64,000 bases of DNA from Ostrinia nubilalis (Eukaryota > Arthropoda > Insecta > Lepidoptera > Crambidae): NCBI RefSeq assembly GCF_963855985.1, contig NW_026973572.1:265172-329171 (forward strand). The letters are read 5' to 3'. Position 1 is the first letter of the stretch. Every line of letters starts with the position of its first letter. Positions 10,484-20,854 of this stretch are shown here, piece after piece. The notes beneath the pieces were generated by a model. The model did no database searches and had not been told where the DNA came from. It saw only the letters and a list, made by a program, of their open reading frames with translations. A program made the position numbers and the translations under genes.

Positions 10484-10672
10484 TGTACGGGTTACCGCAC
10501 ATATGTTAATGTCAACGACATACCTAATCTAGGTCACTTAGAAATAGCAATTATGCACACTTTTATACGTCACGTACGTTCGTACTTCTGCTATTCTATC
10601 ATTTTATAAATAATTGTGTTATGTGAAATAAATCAGTGTTATTACGACTATCATTGGGTTTGGTTTCGTACA
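10484..10672 (+). repeat. Probable 3' LTR of the BEL element
   Basis: It begins TGTACGGGTTACC and tentatively ends GTTTCGTACA. It contains an AATAAA polyadenylation signal (about 10627). The 5' LTR lies outside the window, so the ends cannot be verified, and 189 bp is short for a BEL LTR. Bases 10337-10470 are AT-rich 3' untranslated sequence. Confidence 0.42.
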
Positions 10673-10679
10673 CTAACTA

Positions 10680-11356
10680 TCCCATACAAATCGTCGGCAC
10701 TCATCCTGTAACTGTAAGACGCTACACTGTGAACAATATAAAAGTGAACGTGCAAACCTCATATCTAATCACGTTGGTGGGAAATGAAACATACGACCTC
10801 ATGACGGTTTTGTGTAGCCCTGATGAGCCGGAGAATAAAACTTTCGACGAATTAGTGGATATCGTAGAAAGACACATTAACCCTAAAGCGAGTGATATGG
10901 CGGAACGCATGAAATTACGCGCGTGTCTGCAAAATCAAAGTGAAACAGTGAACGAATATTTATTGCGTTTAAAAAAACTGGCGATGACGTGCAAATTCAA
11001 AGGTCAAGAGTCATTGGAGGAAAATCTTAGAGACCAATTCACCTATGGTTTATGGAACGAAAAATATAGACAAAGATTACTGACGGAAAGGGAGCTCAGT
11101 TTTACAAGAGCTGTGACCTTAGCTACGTCATTAGAAGCGGCTGAACTCGAAGCGAAACTCGGTGGTGGCAAGAACCAGGCCGGCGAAACTAGCAACGGCG
11201 CCGGCGTGTACGCGGTGCGGTCCGGCGGCGGCGGCGGCGGCGCCGGAGCGGCGCGAGGGGCGCGAGCGAGTGCTGGGCGCGGCAGCGGAGCCAGCTCGCA
11301 GCGCAGCACCCAGGCGGGCGGAGACCGGTGTTATCGGTGCGGATCGCGGCAGCATT
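10680..11356 (+). pseudogene. mag-like Ty3/gypsy gag fragment
   Basis: The frame encodes a Gag capsid-like region (TFDELVDIVERHINPK..., LRDQFTYGLWNEKYRQRLL), then a glycine/alanine/arginine-rich linker from a very GC-rich stretch (11191-11335), then the start of a CCHC knuckle, CYRCGSRQH. It is cut at 11356 by an LTR. Its 5' end runs straight into the BEL LTR, so both ends are missing. It resembles the Gag of mag-type elements elsewhere in this window but is too diverged to be part of them. Confidence 0.75.
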
Positions 11357-12420
11357 TGCAAGAAAGGATTTTTTCCTGGCGGCTTGGTGACTGGAATTGA
11401 ACCGCCACCGGTGCAGACGAAGAAGATGGTGAATTGTCTGCACGTGAAAAAGAGGTTGTCCGGCTTGCAGAAATTTATAAAAGTTACCGTTCCTTGTATG
11501 AGATTAAAAAAATGTAAATAAAACAGCTCCCTCTCAATTGACACAATTTATTTTTATCTCGTATGCTCGTATATAGTTAACAATTACGATATTATAATAA
11601 CTACTGTAATAGTGCCAATCTCAAGGGATTCAGGGTCGTTAGTTAGGTTCGGTTTGGTGAATATTATTGCCACTACAAATTTCTTAAAACTCAGCCTAAA
11701 TATTAAGACTCTACTAGTTAAGATAACTGCGCGATGTCAGGTCGGAAAGACTCCTACTTGAAGGATGGAAAAGTGGGTACCTTGGAAGCCATGCGGTTAT
11801 AAGCCGTTACCCTGAACGTTCCTCTCTTCTTCCGGGGTCCAACGGGTCTCGCACACTTTTAGGCTCCAAGCAGCGTCCTCCACGGCCTCAAGCGCGCAGT
11901 GCCAGATGAAGCTCTTGCATCTCTTCGACAGGTAAGCGTTCAAACTCTTGCAGAGACAGAGGTTTGATGACAAGGAGGAAATGCGAAGAGATCAGCAGTT
12001 TAGAAAGGAGAAATATTTCATACGAAATGAAGAGAAATTAAAATATATGAAATATCATCAAAATATTATGTTTAAATTATAAAATGTAAAATATGAAATC
12101 CCGCATCTGAAACGAAAAATACGAGTGTCAGCATCACATGTGGAACGTGGCATTAGGTTATGAAAAAACCCGCAATGGGAAACAAATAATACTTACGAAG
12201 AACTGCTCGCTAATTTGAAATTCACTCGCAGTCTTCAGCAACCCACCCTCATCCGAACAGGATTTAGGGAATTTCTGAAAGAAACGATCACATGAAATAC
12301 CACGTACTGGAATACGAAAAATATCAATCACGAAAAATAAATAAATTCTCCGACGGGAACTTACCTCATGTGTGAATATTTTTAAATTATATTAATAAAT
12401 TATCGTGGATGCATTCTGCA
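11357..12420 (-). repeat. Isolated LTR copy 1 (1064 bp), tRNA-Lys-primed family
   Basis: It matches 23815-24769 from TGCAAGAAAGG to GCATTCTGCA, with indels. The other copy has a primer site on the minus strand beside its TGCAAG end, so this LTR also reads leftward. Relative to copy 2 it has extra segments near 12109-12200 and 12276-12365. The flanks are unrelated retroelement fragments in opposite orientations, and there is no target duplication (CATT on the left, TGAC on the right). Confidence 0.8.
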
Positions 12421-12957
12421 TGACCCGTAATAACCTTAAATGGTCTGGTGCCTAGGTACGGTTCAAATTTCTCTACCGCAAAAACTACCGCTAGTGCTTC
12501 CCTTTCGGTTGCACTGTAGTTACGTTCATTCTTATTAAGTGATCTACTAATATATGCAATAGGATGGTCATTCCCGTCTACTGTCTGGGTTAGCATACCA
12601 CCTATGCCGTAACTTGACGCATCGCAATGAACAGAAAAAGGCTTCTCAAAATCTGGGCATGCTAAAACTGGCGCAGAGACCAAACAATTTTTTAAAGACT
12701 CAAAAGCCTCTTGTGCAGCTGGGTTCCACAAAAATTTAGTCTTAGTACTGGTGAGGGCATTCAAAGGCGCAGCAATGGATGCAAAATTACGGATGAACCG
12801 ACGGTACCAAGAACAAGTGCCTATAAACATTTTAACCTCTTTCGAAGTTTTTGGTACCGGGAAATCAAGAATTGCACGCACTTTGTCTGGGTCTGTCCTC
12901 AAACCATACTCATCAACGATGTACCCTAAATATTTCGCACCCTTCCTGGAATAAGTA
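12421..12957 (-). pseudogene. Ty3/gypsy RT C-terminus and RNase H fragment
   Basis: The minus strand encodes YLGYIVDEYGL, then the RT connection region (FIGTCSWYRRFIRNFASI) and RNase H (VHCDASSYGIGGMLTQ, RNYSATEREALAVVFAVEKF). It stops abruptly at the LTR at 12420, so the rest of RNase H and integrase are missing. Upstream RT is replaced by the repeat starting near 12948. It is a dead fragment of a different gypsy lineage from the mag-type element at 16494. Confidence 0.85.
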
Positions 12958-13149
12958 CGCAAGTGAAAAATGCCAACTTTTCAGGAGCGTAAAAAAAACT
13001 GTCTTAAAAATGTATTACCATTATTAAAAATATGTGTTATACATCAAACGATAGCTAAAAATGTCTGTGAGGGGCCTATGTATTTATATTTAAAATACAC
13101 TTAATAGGTTTTGAGAAAAACTTAAAAAAGAGCGTTGCGTACTTATTCC
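12948..13149. mobile_element. Small MITE with TIR GGAATAAGTACGCAA
   Basis: Inverted 15-bp ends bound ~202 bp of AT-rich DNA. The same unit occurs at 56006-56208 in the inverted relic. A related end is visible near 23704-23720. I could not define a target duplication. Confidence 0.55.
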
Positions 13150-13499
13150 GCGAAACAAATTTTAACACTTGTTGTTGTAATTATGAATATTGCATTGTTG
13201 ACATGTTAAGGAATACTTGCTGTTTGGTATTATTGCTGATAACTATTTATTGGCGTTCAGATTTAGTCGTGCATTCAACGTGTAAGTGTGGTTTACGTAG
13301 TTTTTCCTCGAACTATTCGTAATTAAATACATTCATAAAAAGGATAACGTACTTACCTTGTGAAATATTACATTACTTATGGTAGTATTTAAAATTATAG
13401 CTTTATTCAAAATAAAAATGTTACAATATTTTAGCGTAACAATATTATAAGTTTCGGAAATTGCATTTTTAGGGAGAGACGAGCTATCAAAAGGACTAA

Positions 13500-13615
13500 T
13501 GCCAGTTTTCACCATCAATCCCTAATTTGTAAGTGACCCCTATGGTAATACATAACAGGAATTTTGTTTTTATAGGGGTCACTTAAAAATTTGGGATTAA
13601 TGGTGAAAACGGGCA
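13500..13615. mobile_element. Fold-back MITE, PIF/Harbinger-like
   Basis: A 116-bp near-perfect palindrome runs from TGCCAGTTTTCACCAT to ATGGTGAAAACGGGCA, with ~45-bp arms. It is flanked by TAA (13497-13499 and 13616-13618), matching the 3-bp TWA duplication of PIF/Harbinger elements. The same insertion is present at 55515-55644. Confidence 0.65.
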
Positions 13616-13887
13616 TAAAACTCATATTTCTCATTTATTTTTGCAAGTAGGCTTTTATAAAGCACTCTGATAGTTTTACACTCCCCAGTATAACCCTACC
13701 ACTGCTTCAGGACATTTTTTTTTTACAGTAGCGGTAGATAGATTTATGTTGTAAAATTACCATTTAAAAGAGAAAATCCACAATCACCATTTGCAGACAC
13801 CAAACCGAGGAATGAACTGCCGTTTGCAGTATTTGCGGACCAATGCGATCTATAATCTTTCAAGATGAGACTCTAATACCTTAAAGA

Positions 13888-13998
13888 CAATCAACGCACC
13901 TGTAACTCACCGAGGAGCGGGTGTCTATGGGCGGCGGGTAATCACTTACCATTAGGTGATTCGTCTGCTCGTTTGCTTCCTTTCCCTTAAAAAAACCC
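13888..13998. repeat. Lepidopteran SINE/LINE-tail-like fragment
   Basis: The stretch containing GGTGATTCGTCTGCTCGTTTG followed by an A-rich run is, from memory, of a kind very common in moth and butterfly genomes. Its counterpart is at about 55142-55250. No coding capacity is seen. Confidence 0.4.
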
Positions 13999-15164
13999 AA
14001 AAATATAACCACACAGAGGTCCGTTCAGTTAGAAAGAAAGTTGCAGAAATCACCAGACCTAAAAAGGATAACGAACACACAGATTTTTTTTTTACAAAAC
14101 AACGTACCTACCTGAAAAAGAAAAAGAAACAAGAATGACAGTATACTTACCTCATCATGCGGTCGTCTGGAATAATACGGAGACAACTCGCGCACGATTG
14201 TATTTGATGCTTCGTGTTAAGGTTCGATTTATATTTCACTGAATAACGAACTGCTTGTGAACCCACAAGCAGTTCTCAGCTGCAAGAAGACCCGAGAAAT
14301 ATTATAATGAGATGAAACGTGTTTGCTTCATAGATGACATTATGAAAATGATCTTCAGATTTATGTGACAAAAACTGATTCGGATTACCAGTGCATTATT
14401 TGGAGACCGAAATACCGAAGAGTGCCGATTTCTATAAAATTATAAAACAATATTTTTATATCAAAGACCTTTTATCAGGAGTGGATTGGTCAATTGAAGC
14501 TATAATGCTTTAATTTAATGAGAACTTACAGAGCAGATAATAATACATCTGATATGTCCATCCACCAGGTTACACTTCAATACTATAATGCGAACAGGTC
14601 ACTGCCTGCTGCTCTCTCCTGAACACTATAATCCAGACCTTATAGGCACTTACAGATAGATATCTACCATCTTATACTGCATCTCACTTAACATCAATTG
14701 CGGTCAAATACCTTTTGCTATCTAGTTCTGCGTTGAGTTTATGAAGTCAACAATAGAAGACAACAAAAGATCAGCTAGTGCTAAAGTAGTTTCATGAACC
14801 TTGATGGAATAGTCCATGCATTGGGTATTGAATGGAATTTGAGGACAGATTTAAATACAATGTGAATATACCACAAATTGCAAAACCAATCATGAAACGT
14901 AACATTTTATCTGATACATCTGATCAAACTTTTTGATCCCCTTGGCTGGAGCTTAGCTCCAAGTACAGTCATGGCTAAGATTCTAATGGAAATAGAATAG
15001 AAAGTATTTATTTGTTTCAAAACAAAAACTTTGGCTGATAAACAAATTATAAGGATAGAAAGATAAGTAACTCATTAGAAAAAGATTGGATTAAGATACG
15101 GCAGGATTTGATTCATATTGACAAAATACAGATATAGATCGGTATGGATAGAGAGAAAAAAAAC

Positions 15165-15253
15165 GTCAGCATCATCATTTCAGCTACAGGACGTCCACTG
15201 CTGAGCATAGGCCTCCCCCAATGACTTCCACATCGCACGGTTGGAAGCACATA
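15165..15253 (-). repeat. RTE-type LINE 3' end fragment (first part)
   Basis: In antisense, this is the C-terminal coding end and ATG-repeat tail of an RTE-like LINE (GAGGCCTATG...CAGTGGACGTCC...(ATG)n). It is interrupted by the mariner at 15254. Its partner at 16136-16285 is in the opposite orientation, as in the copy at 53634-53877. Confidence 0.6.
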
Positions 15254-16135
15254 CGAGGGCCGGCTGATAATTCCGCGGCCTAAGGTACTTAATGAAATAA
15301 AATAAATGGTTTCTATTTTTTATTTTGTAATATAATCTCCCTCAAAAGAAATACATTTTCTTAAATCTCGCATACAATGCCTTTTACCCACCCAAAAAAT
15401 TTTTTTTCAAAATGACGACCAACCGCAGCTTTAATTTCGTTGTCATCTGCATATCTCCGGCCCCGTAAGTCCTTTTTCAAATCGAAAAACAGAAAAATAT
15501 CGCTAGGTAATAGGTCTTGGCTATATGGTGGGTGGCCAATCTCTGAGAACCCGGTGTCTTTCAGGGCTTGGCCTCGCAACTCGTGCGGCGTGAACGGGCG
15601 CGTTGTCTTGCCGAAAGATCAATCCGCGTGTCAGTTTCCCACGTCATTTCTGTACAATAGCCTCGCGAAAATAAAGAAATATTCTTCAGCTATCTGCCAC
15701 GATTTAATTCTTTGGTCAGCCGGAACGATTTTTTCGACTTTTGAACGTTTCCTTCACTCAGTATCGTGACAGGGCGGGGGTCGTTTTCACAGGTCTCTCG
15801 TCCGTGTTGAAATAGTCGGGCCCATTTTTTAACCATGGTATATGAAGGTCCAGAATCCTGAAGAACCAATGACATCTCTTCAAAAATGTCTTTCGGTCTA
15901 TTTTCCTTCTTTACGAGGAATTATGTCCGCGGCGCGCGGTGTCGAAATTCCGCAAATCTCCAGATTTGGCGGACATGGTGATGTCATTTGTTCGATAGAA
16001 ATTGAACTATCAGTGCAAACTTAATTAGTGATTGCTTTTTATAATACTACTGAGTGTCGCAACTAGTGACATGAGTAACATGCTAATTACTCATCGCTAA
16101 GTACCTTAGGCCGCGGAATTATCAGCCGCCCCTCG
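15254..16135 (-). mobile_element. Degenerate mariner transposon
   Basis: The 882-bp element has ~36-bp TIRs starting CGAGGG and including CTGATAATTCCGCGGCCTAA, and is flanked by TA on both sides (15252-15253, 16136-16137). The undisturbed site is preserved in the inverted relic at 53793-53794, which confirms insertion with TA duplication. The encoded transposase is broken. Confidence 0.9.
15361..15996 (-). pseudogene. mariner transposase, frameshifted remnant
   Basis: The minus strand encodes separated pieces. One is an N-terminal DNA-binding part with SGPSYTMVKKWARLFQHGRE and an ENDPRP motif (about 15740-15850). The other is a C-terminal catalytic part with HPPYSQDLLPSDIFLF and LKKDLRGRRY (about 15420-15540), where mariner transposases carry their last catalytic Asp. 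The pieces lie in different frames and the middle is missing, so no active enzyme is possible. Confidence 0.85.
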
Positions 16136-16285
16136 TAGTACGCAGAACTGACGGCCGATGGGCCAGCAAGGTTATGGAGCGGAGGCCACGTACCGTAAAA
16201 CGCAGCGTTGGGACATCCACCGACAAGGAGGTCCGACGACCTGATAAAGGTAGCTGGAAGGCCAAATGCAGGCCGAGTAAAAATA
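16136..16285 (+). repeat. RTE-type LINE 3' end fragment (inverted part)
   Basis: It contains GAACTGACGGCCGATGG, CCACGTACCG and GACCTGATAAAGGTAGC, the upstream coding part of the same RTE-like 3' end as 15165-15253 but inverted relative to it. It is cut at 16285 by the mag-type LTR. The full arrangement is seen at 53634-53877. Confidence 0.6.
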
Positions 16286-16366
16286 CAAAGACCCAATTAG
16301 ATTTGTAATCTATGACAGAACGCTGTTGTACTCTATAACTCACTTGATAATGCTACGGATATAACA
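16286..16366 (-). repeat. Truncated 3' LTR of the mag-type element
   Basis: It matches the corresponding part of 20557-20783 (minus strand TGTTATATCCGTAGCATT...). The polyadenylation end of the LTR is missing. Confidence 0.85.
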
Positions 16367-16380
16367 GTCTTCCCCCAACA
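16367..16380 (-). promoter_or_regulatory. Polypurine tract of the mag-type element
   Basis: Minus strand TGTTGGGGGAAGAC lies directly before the 3' LTR. Confidence 0.75.
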
Positions 16381-16493
16381 ACATTTATTTCTGTTACAAA
16401 AATGCTAAGCTTTTATTTCAAGAACTAATAACTGTATCTAATCTAATATTATGCATTAAATAACAAAACTTAGTATAGTACTTTCTTACTCTA

Positions 16494-19400
16494 TTATAGG
16501 TTTAATTTAACAACTTTTCTTTTTATTCTAGTACTTCTTCGTAAAGGGACCGCTTCACTCTCTGTGTTATTTCTACCCTCATCATTAAGTAACGGTATCT
16601 GAGATTCATCTCTTCCTCCCAGAACAGAAGGTTGAGCAATACAATTATCACTGTGATCATCGCTAGTATTATCAAAATTTTGATTGTTTGCTTCAACATT
16701 AGCAGAATTATTATTAGTACTCTCAACTTTATCATTGGTTGCTTCAACCCTCTCTTCTGAGTTACAATCGGTTGGCTTATATATAAAACTACTGCTAGGG
16801 CAACTATCATTAGAAATATAGTCATAGTCATTTATTGGTCTAAATTGCTGTTTTGGTATCTGACTGCCGACTCCCCTTATCTGATTTATGTGTCTACGCC
16901 ATCTCTCCCCAGAATCTAGTTCAACTGTATAGTGTAATGAGCCTAATTTATTCAAAATAGTACCAAATTTCCATTTTTCCCGATCACTGTAATTTCTAGC
17001 TATAACTCGGTCCCCTACCTGTAATTTTCTTAACACATTGTGATTATTTTGTCCATTATTGACGTTTGGTTTGGGTAACAATAGTGACAACCGTGACCGG
17101 ACTTTGTAGGAAAAAAGTAAATCAGCTGGAGATTTTTTTGTAGTAGTATGAGGGGTAATTCTGTACTGATGTAAAAAATGATTTAGTTTTTCGTGAATAT
17201 TATTGTTGTTAGCTTTTAACGATCTTAACTTGTTTTTTAATATTTGAACATGTCGCTCTGCTTGCCCGTTTGTGGCTGGGTTATAAGGGGCCGATCTCTT
17301 ATGAAATATTCCTCGCTGTTTTAAAAACGCAGCAAATTTTGGGTTTACGAATTGAGTTCCATTATCACTAACTAGAACTTTAGGATAACCAAATCTAGAA
17401 AATATTTCATCTAAAGTTTTTATCGTGCTATCTGTATCAATTTTGTTAATTATGTAAATTTCTGGCCATTTCGAATAAGCATCAATTAATAAAAGGAAAT
17501 ATTTACCTAAAAATTTACCTGCAAAGTCAATATGAACTCGCTCAAATGGTTCTGAGGGATATTCCCAGTGGTGTTTCTCTACTTGTTTTGGGTTATTTTT
17601 TTGTTTGCAACAAGCTATACAGTTGTCTACCATTAATTTAATATCATTATCTATCTCTGGCCACCAGCAAAAACTTCGAGCGAGGAGTATCATTTTGTTA
17701 ATACCGAAATGGCCACTGTGTAAATCATGTAAAACTCTCTTCCTTAAATTCACCGGTATTACTACTCTTTGGCCCCTCATAATACATCCGCTTTGAACAG
17801 AAAATTCACTTTGGTCAATGTTAAATCTGTCTTTAGGAGATAGTTTTTTACCTAATAATAAATTTTCCAATAGTATTTTTAATTGCACATCATTACAAGT
17901 TTCAGCAGCTAATTCTTGTACTGTTATTGGTAGGGTTGTGATCTGATTTATTTCAATAATATCAGATTCTTCACATAAGTTTGTTTCTTTCATTTGAATT
18001 GGTAAACGTGACAACCCATCAGCATTACTATTTTCTTTAGAAGATTTATATTTTATCTCATAGTTAAAAGTTTGTAAAAATATGGCATAATGTTGCATTC
18101 GAGTAGCCGACATGTGTGGTAATGGTTTGTTTGGAGCAAAAATTTGAACTAATGGCTTATTGTCTGACAGCAAAGTGAATTTTCTGCCATATAAATATTG
18201 AAAAAATTTCTTGACTCCAAATATTATAGCATATGCTTCCTTATCAATTTGAGACCATTTTCTTTGTGTTTTACTTAATGTTTGTGATGCCATTTGTATT
18301 GGTCTTTCAGTGCCATCTGGCATGACATGTGATATAACTGCACCTACTCCTATTGGCGAAGCATCAGTTGCCAAAATAATTGGTAATTTTGTAGAATAGT
18401 GTACAAGAAAAGTGTCAGATTGCATTTCCTTTTTTATTTTTTTAAAAGCTATGTCACAGTCAATCGTCCACTCCCATTTTGTTTCAAGTCTGAGTAGTTT
18501 ATGTAGCGATTCAAGTGTTGTGGCTAGGTTCCCTAAAAATCGCCCATAATAATTTACTAACCCTAAAAACGATTTTAGTTCTGTAATGTTTTTGGGTGGT
18601 GGGGCTTTTTGTATCGCATCTATCTTAGAGGGTAACTTATGTATCCCTAGTTTACTTATTTTGTAACCGCAATATTCTATTTCTTTTTGTAAAAAGCTTG
18701 ATTTAGTTAAATTAATCTTTAATCCATATTCTGCAAGTCTAGAAAACACTAATTCTAATCTCTCTAAATGAACTTTGTCATTTTCCGCAGTAATTTGAAT
18801 GTCATCGATGAATACAGCTATCCCTGGTATACCTTTTAATATATTTTCTATTTTCCTTTGCCATTTTGCAGGTGCACAGTTTAAACCATACATTAAGCGT
18901 GTACATTTATAAAGTCCTTTATGTGTGTTAAGAGTGAGATATTTTTGATCCTGTTCCCGGACTTTCCATTGTAGGTACGCACATTTTAAGTCAATTTTGG
19001 AGAATTTTTCCCCACCAGCAAGTCCCGAAAACAATTCCTCTGTAGTAGGCAGAGGGTGTTCATCAACTATTATTTGAGAATTTAAACTGACCTTAAAATC
19101 ACCACAAATGCGAACCTCGCCATTTGGTTTTGGTACTGCAACAATAGGTATGGCAAACTCACTATAATCAACCTTTAATAAAATACCTTGTCTTTCTAAT
19201 CTATCTAGCTCTCTCCCTACTTTGTCTCGCAAGGCAAAAGGTACAGGCCTTGCTCTAAAAAATGTTGGCTTTGCTCCTTCTTTTAATTGAATTGACACAG
19301 GTTCTCCTTTTATTTCACCTAAACAAGAGTCATCAAATAATATGCTATATTTCTTTAATAAGCTGCCTAGTGCATGGTTGTTAGAGTCATTACTAAAATT

Positions 19401-20543
19401 TACTGAGTTTACCTTTAAGATATCAGTTATTCTACCTTGGAAAAAATGACGTAGCCACTGACGACCAAACAAAGGGGTGTTGTTGTCCACATCAGATACC
19501 ACGAACAGCTTCAGGTTTCTCTGCTTTTCATTTTGTATCTCCACCTCTACGGTAGCAACTCCTACAACATGTAATAAATTATTAGAATAAGAACGCAACC
19601 TTATTTTTGTTTTTTCCAATTTAAGAAAAGGGAATTTTCTAAGAAACTCATTGTGTTCTATAATTGATACTGCAGCTCCACTGTCTAATTCCATATTAGT
19701 AGGTATTCCATTTATTTTTGTTTTAATAATGATTTTGTCAGAATCCACTTTATTAATACACTGTACCTGGTATTCTTCTTGTTCTTCTACTGCATTGCAC
19801 TCTTTTGTCTCTCTTCTCAGTTTTAAACACGATCTCTTCAAATGTCCTTTCTTCTTGCAATAACTGCATTCCGCATCTAAATGTCGGCATTTATTTGCAA
19901 AGTGTGGACCTCCACACCGATAGCAGACTAATGACTTACTTGTAGTAATCCTTGTGACTTTGTTTATTGTGTTAGAGTTTTCCGAGATTTTACGTGTTTC
20001 AGCCCCCACTGCAATTTGAAGTGCTGTCTCAAGGGTTAATTCCTTCACTTCAAGCAATTTTCCCTGCACACGTTTGTCTGCAATTCCGCAGGTAAACTGA
20101 TTTCGCAATGCTGTTGTGAGGAATGGTCCGAATCCACATGTGGCCGCCATCTTACGTAAAGCTGCCAGGTATTCACGAGCCGATTCGCCTTCCTGTTGCT
20201 GTCTGTGGTGGAATGTATAATATTCTGCAATTTCCAGGGGTTGAGGGTCAAAGTGATCTAGCAGTATCTTCTTAAGATTACTATACGTTTGTGTCCTTGG
20301 CTCCGCCGGCGACAACAAGTCGCACAACGTGTCATGTACCTCAGTACCAATATAGTGCAGAAAATAGGCCACTTTGATGTCTTCATCCTGAATTCCAAAT
20401 ATTGTATATGCTCCCTCTAACCTGTCCAACCACCTGCTGAATCTGGTTTGTTTCCCTTCATAAAATTCTATGAAATTAGGTGGTACGTGCGGACGATCTT
20501 GTGGGTTAACTTTTTGGTTACCTTTTGATTTACTTTCTGCCAT
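16494..20543 (-). CDS. mag-type Gag-Pol polyprotein (1349 aa), intact
   Basis: The ATG (20543) lies just after the primer site, and one frame covers Gag through integrase. Gag capsid spans about 25-185. CCHC knuckles are C207-C210-H214-C219 and C226-C229-H234-C239. The aspartic protease motif is LDSGAAVSII (286-295). RT has GDFKVSLN (481-488) and catalytic FIDD (578-581). RNase H has D727 (ATDASP), E769 and D794. The integrase zinc finger spans about 939-979. The DDE triad is D1006, D1060 and E1096, with exactly 35 residues between the last two. The acidic tail ends in a basic stretch (STRIKRK). All catalytic residues are present. Single-ORF Gag-Pol with DSG protease and FIDD RT fits the mag clade described from silk moth. 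Confidence 0.93.
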   Translation of the reverse strand: MAESKSKGNQKVNPQDRPHVPPNFIEFYEGKQTRFSRWLDRLEGAYTIFGIQDEDIKVAYFLHYIGTEVHDTLCDLLSPAEPRTQTYSNLKKILLDHFDPQPLEIAEYYTFHHRQQQEGESAREYLAALRKMAATCGFGPFLTTALRNQFTCGIADKRVQGKLLEVKELTLETALQIAVGAETRKISENSNTINKVTRITTSKSLVCYRCGGPHFANKCRHLDAECSYCKKKGHLKRSCLKLRRETKECNAVEEQEEYQVQCINKVDSDKIIIKTKINGIPTNMELDSGAAVSIIEHNEFLRKFPFLKLEKTKIRLRSYSNNLLHVVGVATVEVEIQNEKQRNLKLFVVSDVDNNTPLFGRQWLRHFFQGRITDILKVNSVNFSNDSNNHALGSLLKKYSILFDDSCLGEIKGEPVSIQLKEGAKPTFFRARPVPFALRDKVGRELDRLERQGILLKVDYSEFAIPIVAVPKPNGEVRICGDFKVSLNSQIIVDEHPLPTTEELFSGLAGGEKFSKIDLKCAYLQWKVREQDQKYLTLNTHKGLYKCTRLMYGLNCAPAKWQRKIENILKGIPGIAVFIDDIQITAENDKVHLERLELVFSRLAEYGLKINLTKSSFLQKEIEYCGYKISKLGIHKLPSKIDAIQKAPPPKNITELKSFLGLVNYYGRFLGNLATTLESLHKLLRLETKWEWTIDCDIAFKKIKKEMQSDTFLVHYSTKLPIILATDASPIGVGAVISHVMPDGTERPIQMASQTLSKTQRKWSQIDKEAYAIIFGVKKFFQYLYGRKFTLLSDNKPLVQIFAPNKPLPHMSATRMQHYAIFLQTFNYEIKYKSSKENSNADGLSRLPIQMKETNLCEESDIIEINQITTLPITVQELAAETCNDVQLKILLENLLLGKKLSPKDRFNIDQSEFSVQSGCIMRGQRVVIPVNLRKRVLHDLHSGHFGINKMILLARSFCWWPEIDNDIKLMVDNCIACCKQKNNPKQVEKHHWEYPSEPFERVHIDFAGKFLGKYFLLLIDAYSKWPEIYIINKIDTDSTIKTLDEIFSRFGYPKVLVSDNGTQFVNPKFAAFLKQRGIFHKRSAPYNPATNGQAERHVQILKNKLRSLKANNNNIHEKLNHFLHQYRITPHTTTKKSPADLLFSYKVRSRLSLLLPKPNVNNGQNNHNVLRKLQVGDRVIARNYSDREKWKFGTILNKLGSLHYTVELDSGERWRRHINQIRGVGSQIPKQQFRPINDYDYISNDSCPSSSFIYKPTDCNSEERVEATNDKVESTNNNSANVEANNQNFDNTSDDHSDNCIAQPSVLGGRDESQIPLLNDEGRNNTESEAVPLRRSTRIKRKVVKLNL

Positions 20544-20556
20544 CCTCGTCGCCAGT
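20543..20556 (-). promoter_or_regulatory. Primer binding site region of the mag-type element
   Basis: Minus strand TGGCGACGAGG starts two bases after the LTR end (ATAACA, AC, then TGGCGACGAGG) and directly precedes the Gag ATG. The priming tRNA is not assigned here. Confidence 0.6.
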
Positions 20557-20783
20557 TGTTATCATTGGCAGAAAATAAAAGACTGTGTTGATGAACAGAG
20601 GTTTCCTGTATTTCCAATAATTAAAGTACTTAGTTGAAAATTCACACATCGTACATAGCAGTGAAAGCAATGAGCATAGCAATGGCCGGTCCTGTCATAG
20701 ACCAAAGACCCAATTAGATTTGTAATCTATGACAGAACGCTGTTGTACTCTATAACTCACTTGATAATGCTACGGATATAACA
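20557..20783 (-). repeat. 5' LTR of the mag-type element (227 bp)
   Basis: It begins TGTTATATCC and ends GATAACA on the minus strand, giving a 6-bp inverted terminal match. The proximal ~80 bp is shared with 16286-16366. Confidence 0.87.
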
Positions 20784-20854
20784 AATTATAATAAATTTAG
20801 CGATGCCTCTGTGAGTGCATTATACTGCAGCCGTTCACATAAGATCAACTAGAT
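20784..20854 (+). mobile_element. BEL/Pao relic, small piece between mag and hAT insertions
   Basis: It matches the inverse of about 53555-53622 (for example GCCTCTGTGAGTGCA and GCAGCCGTTCAC). It ends in the first AACTAGAT target duplication of the hAT. Confidence 0.75.

Larger units (their letters stand above)
1..10672 (+). mobile_element. BEL/Pao env-bearing LTR retroelement, 5' part outside the window
   Basis: This is a plus-strand element whose 5' LTR, gag and protease would lie upstream of base 1. Order seen: reverse transcriptase, RNase H, (foreign element 1715-7287), integrase, envelope-like domain, then a probable 3' LTR. RT-RNase H-IN order with the YMDD and CDASE-type motifs is typical of BEL/Pao pol. 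The only obvious interruption is the nested element, and the reading frame is the same on both sides of it. At its 3' end it abuts a mag-like gag fragment, into which it may have inserted. Insect BEL elements with env are known; the exact family cannot be named from sequence alone. Confidence 0.8.
12948..15253 (+). mobile_element. Decayed BEL/Pao relic, copy A (5' piece)
   Basis: Broken coding traces on the plus strand include a YVDD-box remnant reading YIKDLLSG (about 14457) and LFDPLGWSLAPS (about 14930), both BEL/Pao RT motifs, separated by stops and frameshifts. The whole piece matches 53890-56208 in inverted orientation, including two MITEs and a SINE-like fragment that must predate the split of the copies. 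Inserted elements interrupt the relic, which resumes at 16136, 20784 and 21691. Confidence 0.75.
16286..20783 (-). mobile_element. mag-type Ty3/gypsy element, nearly complete
   Basis: The element is transcribed leftward. The 5' LTR is 20557-20783 (227 bp, ends TGTTAT...ATAACA). The coding region is uninterrupted, and the 3' LTR is cut to ~80 bp (16286-16366), having lost its distal ~147 bp. It is inserted in the BEL relic; its truncated left edge means no target duplication can be read. Autonomy is doubtful because of the 3' LTR loss, although the polyprotein looks intact. Confidence 0.88.

Noticed and set aside
11043..11544. Alanine/arginine-rich ORFs on both strands around the gag linker
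   Set aside because: They arise from the GC-rich linker and run on into LTR sequence; only the plus-strand gag frame has recognisable domains.
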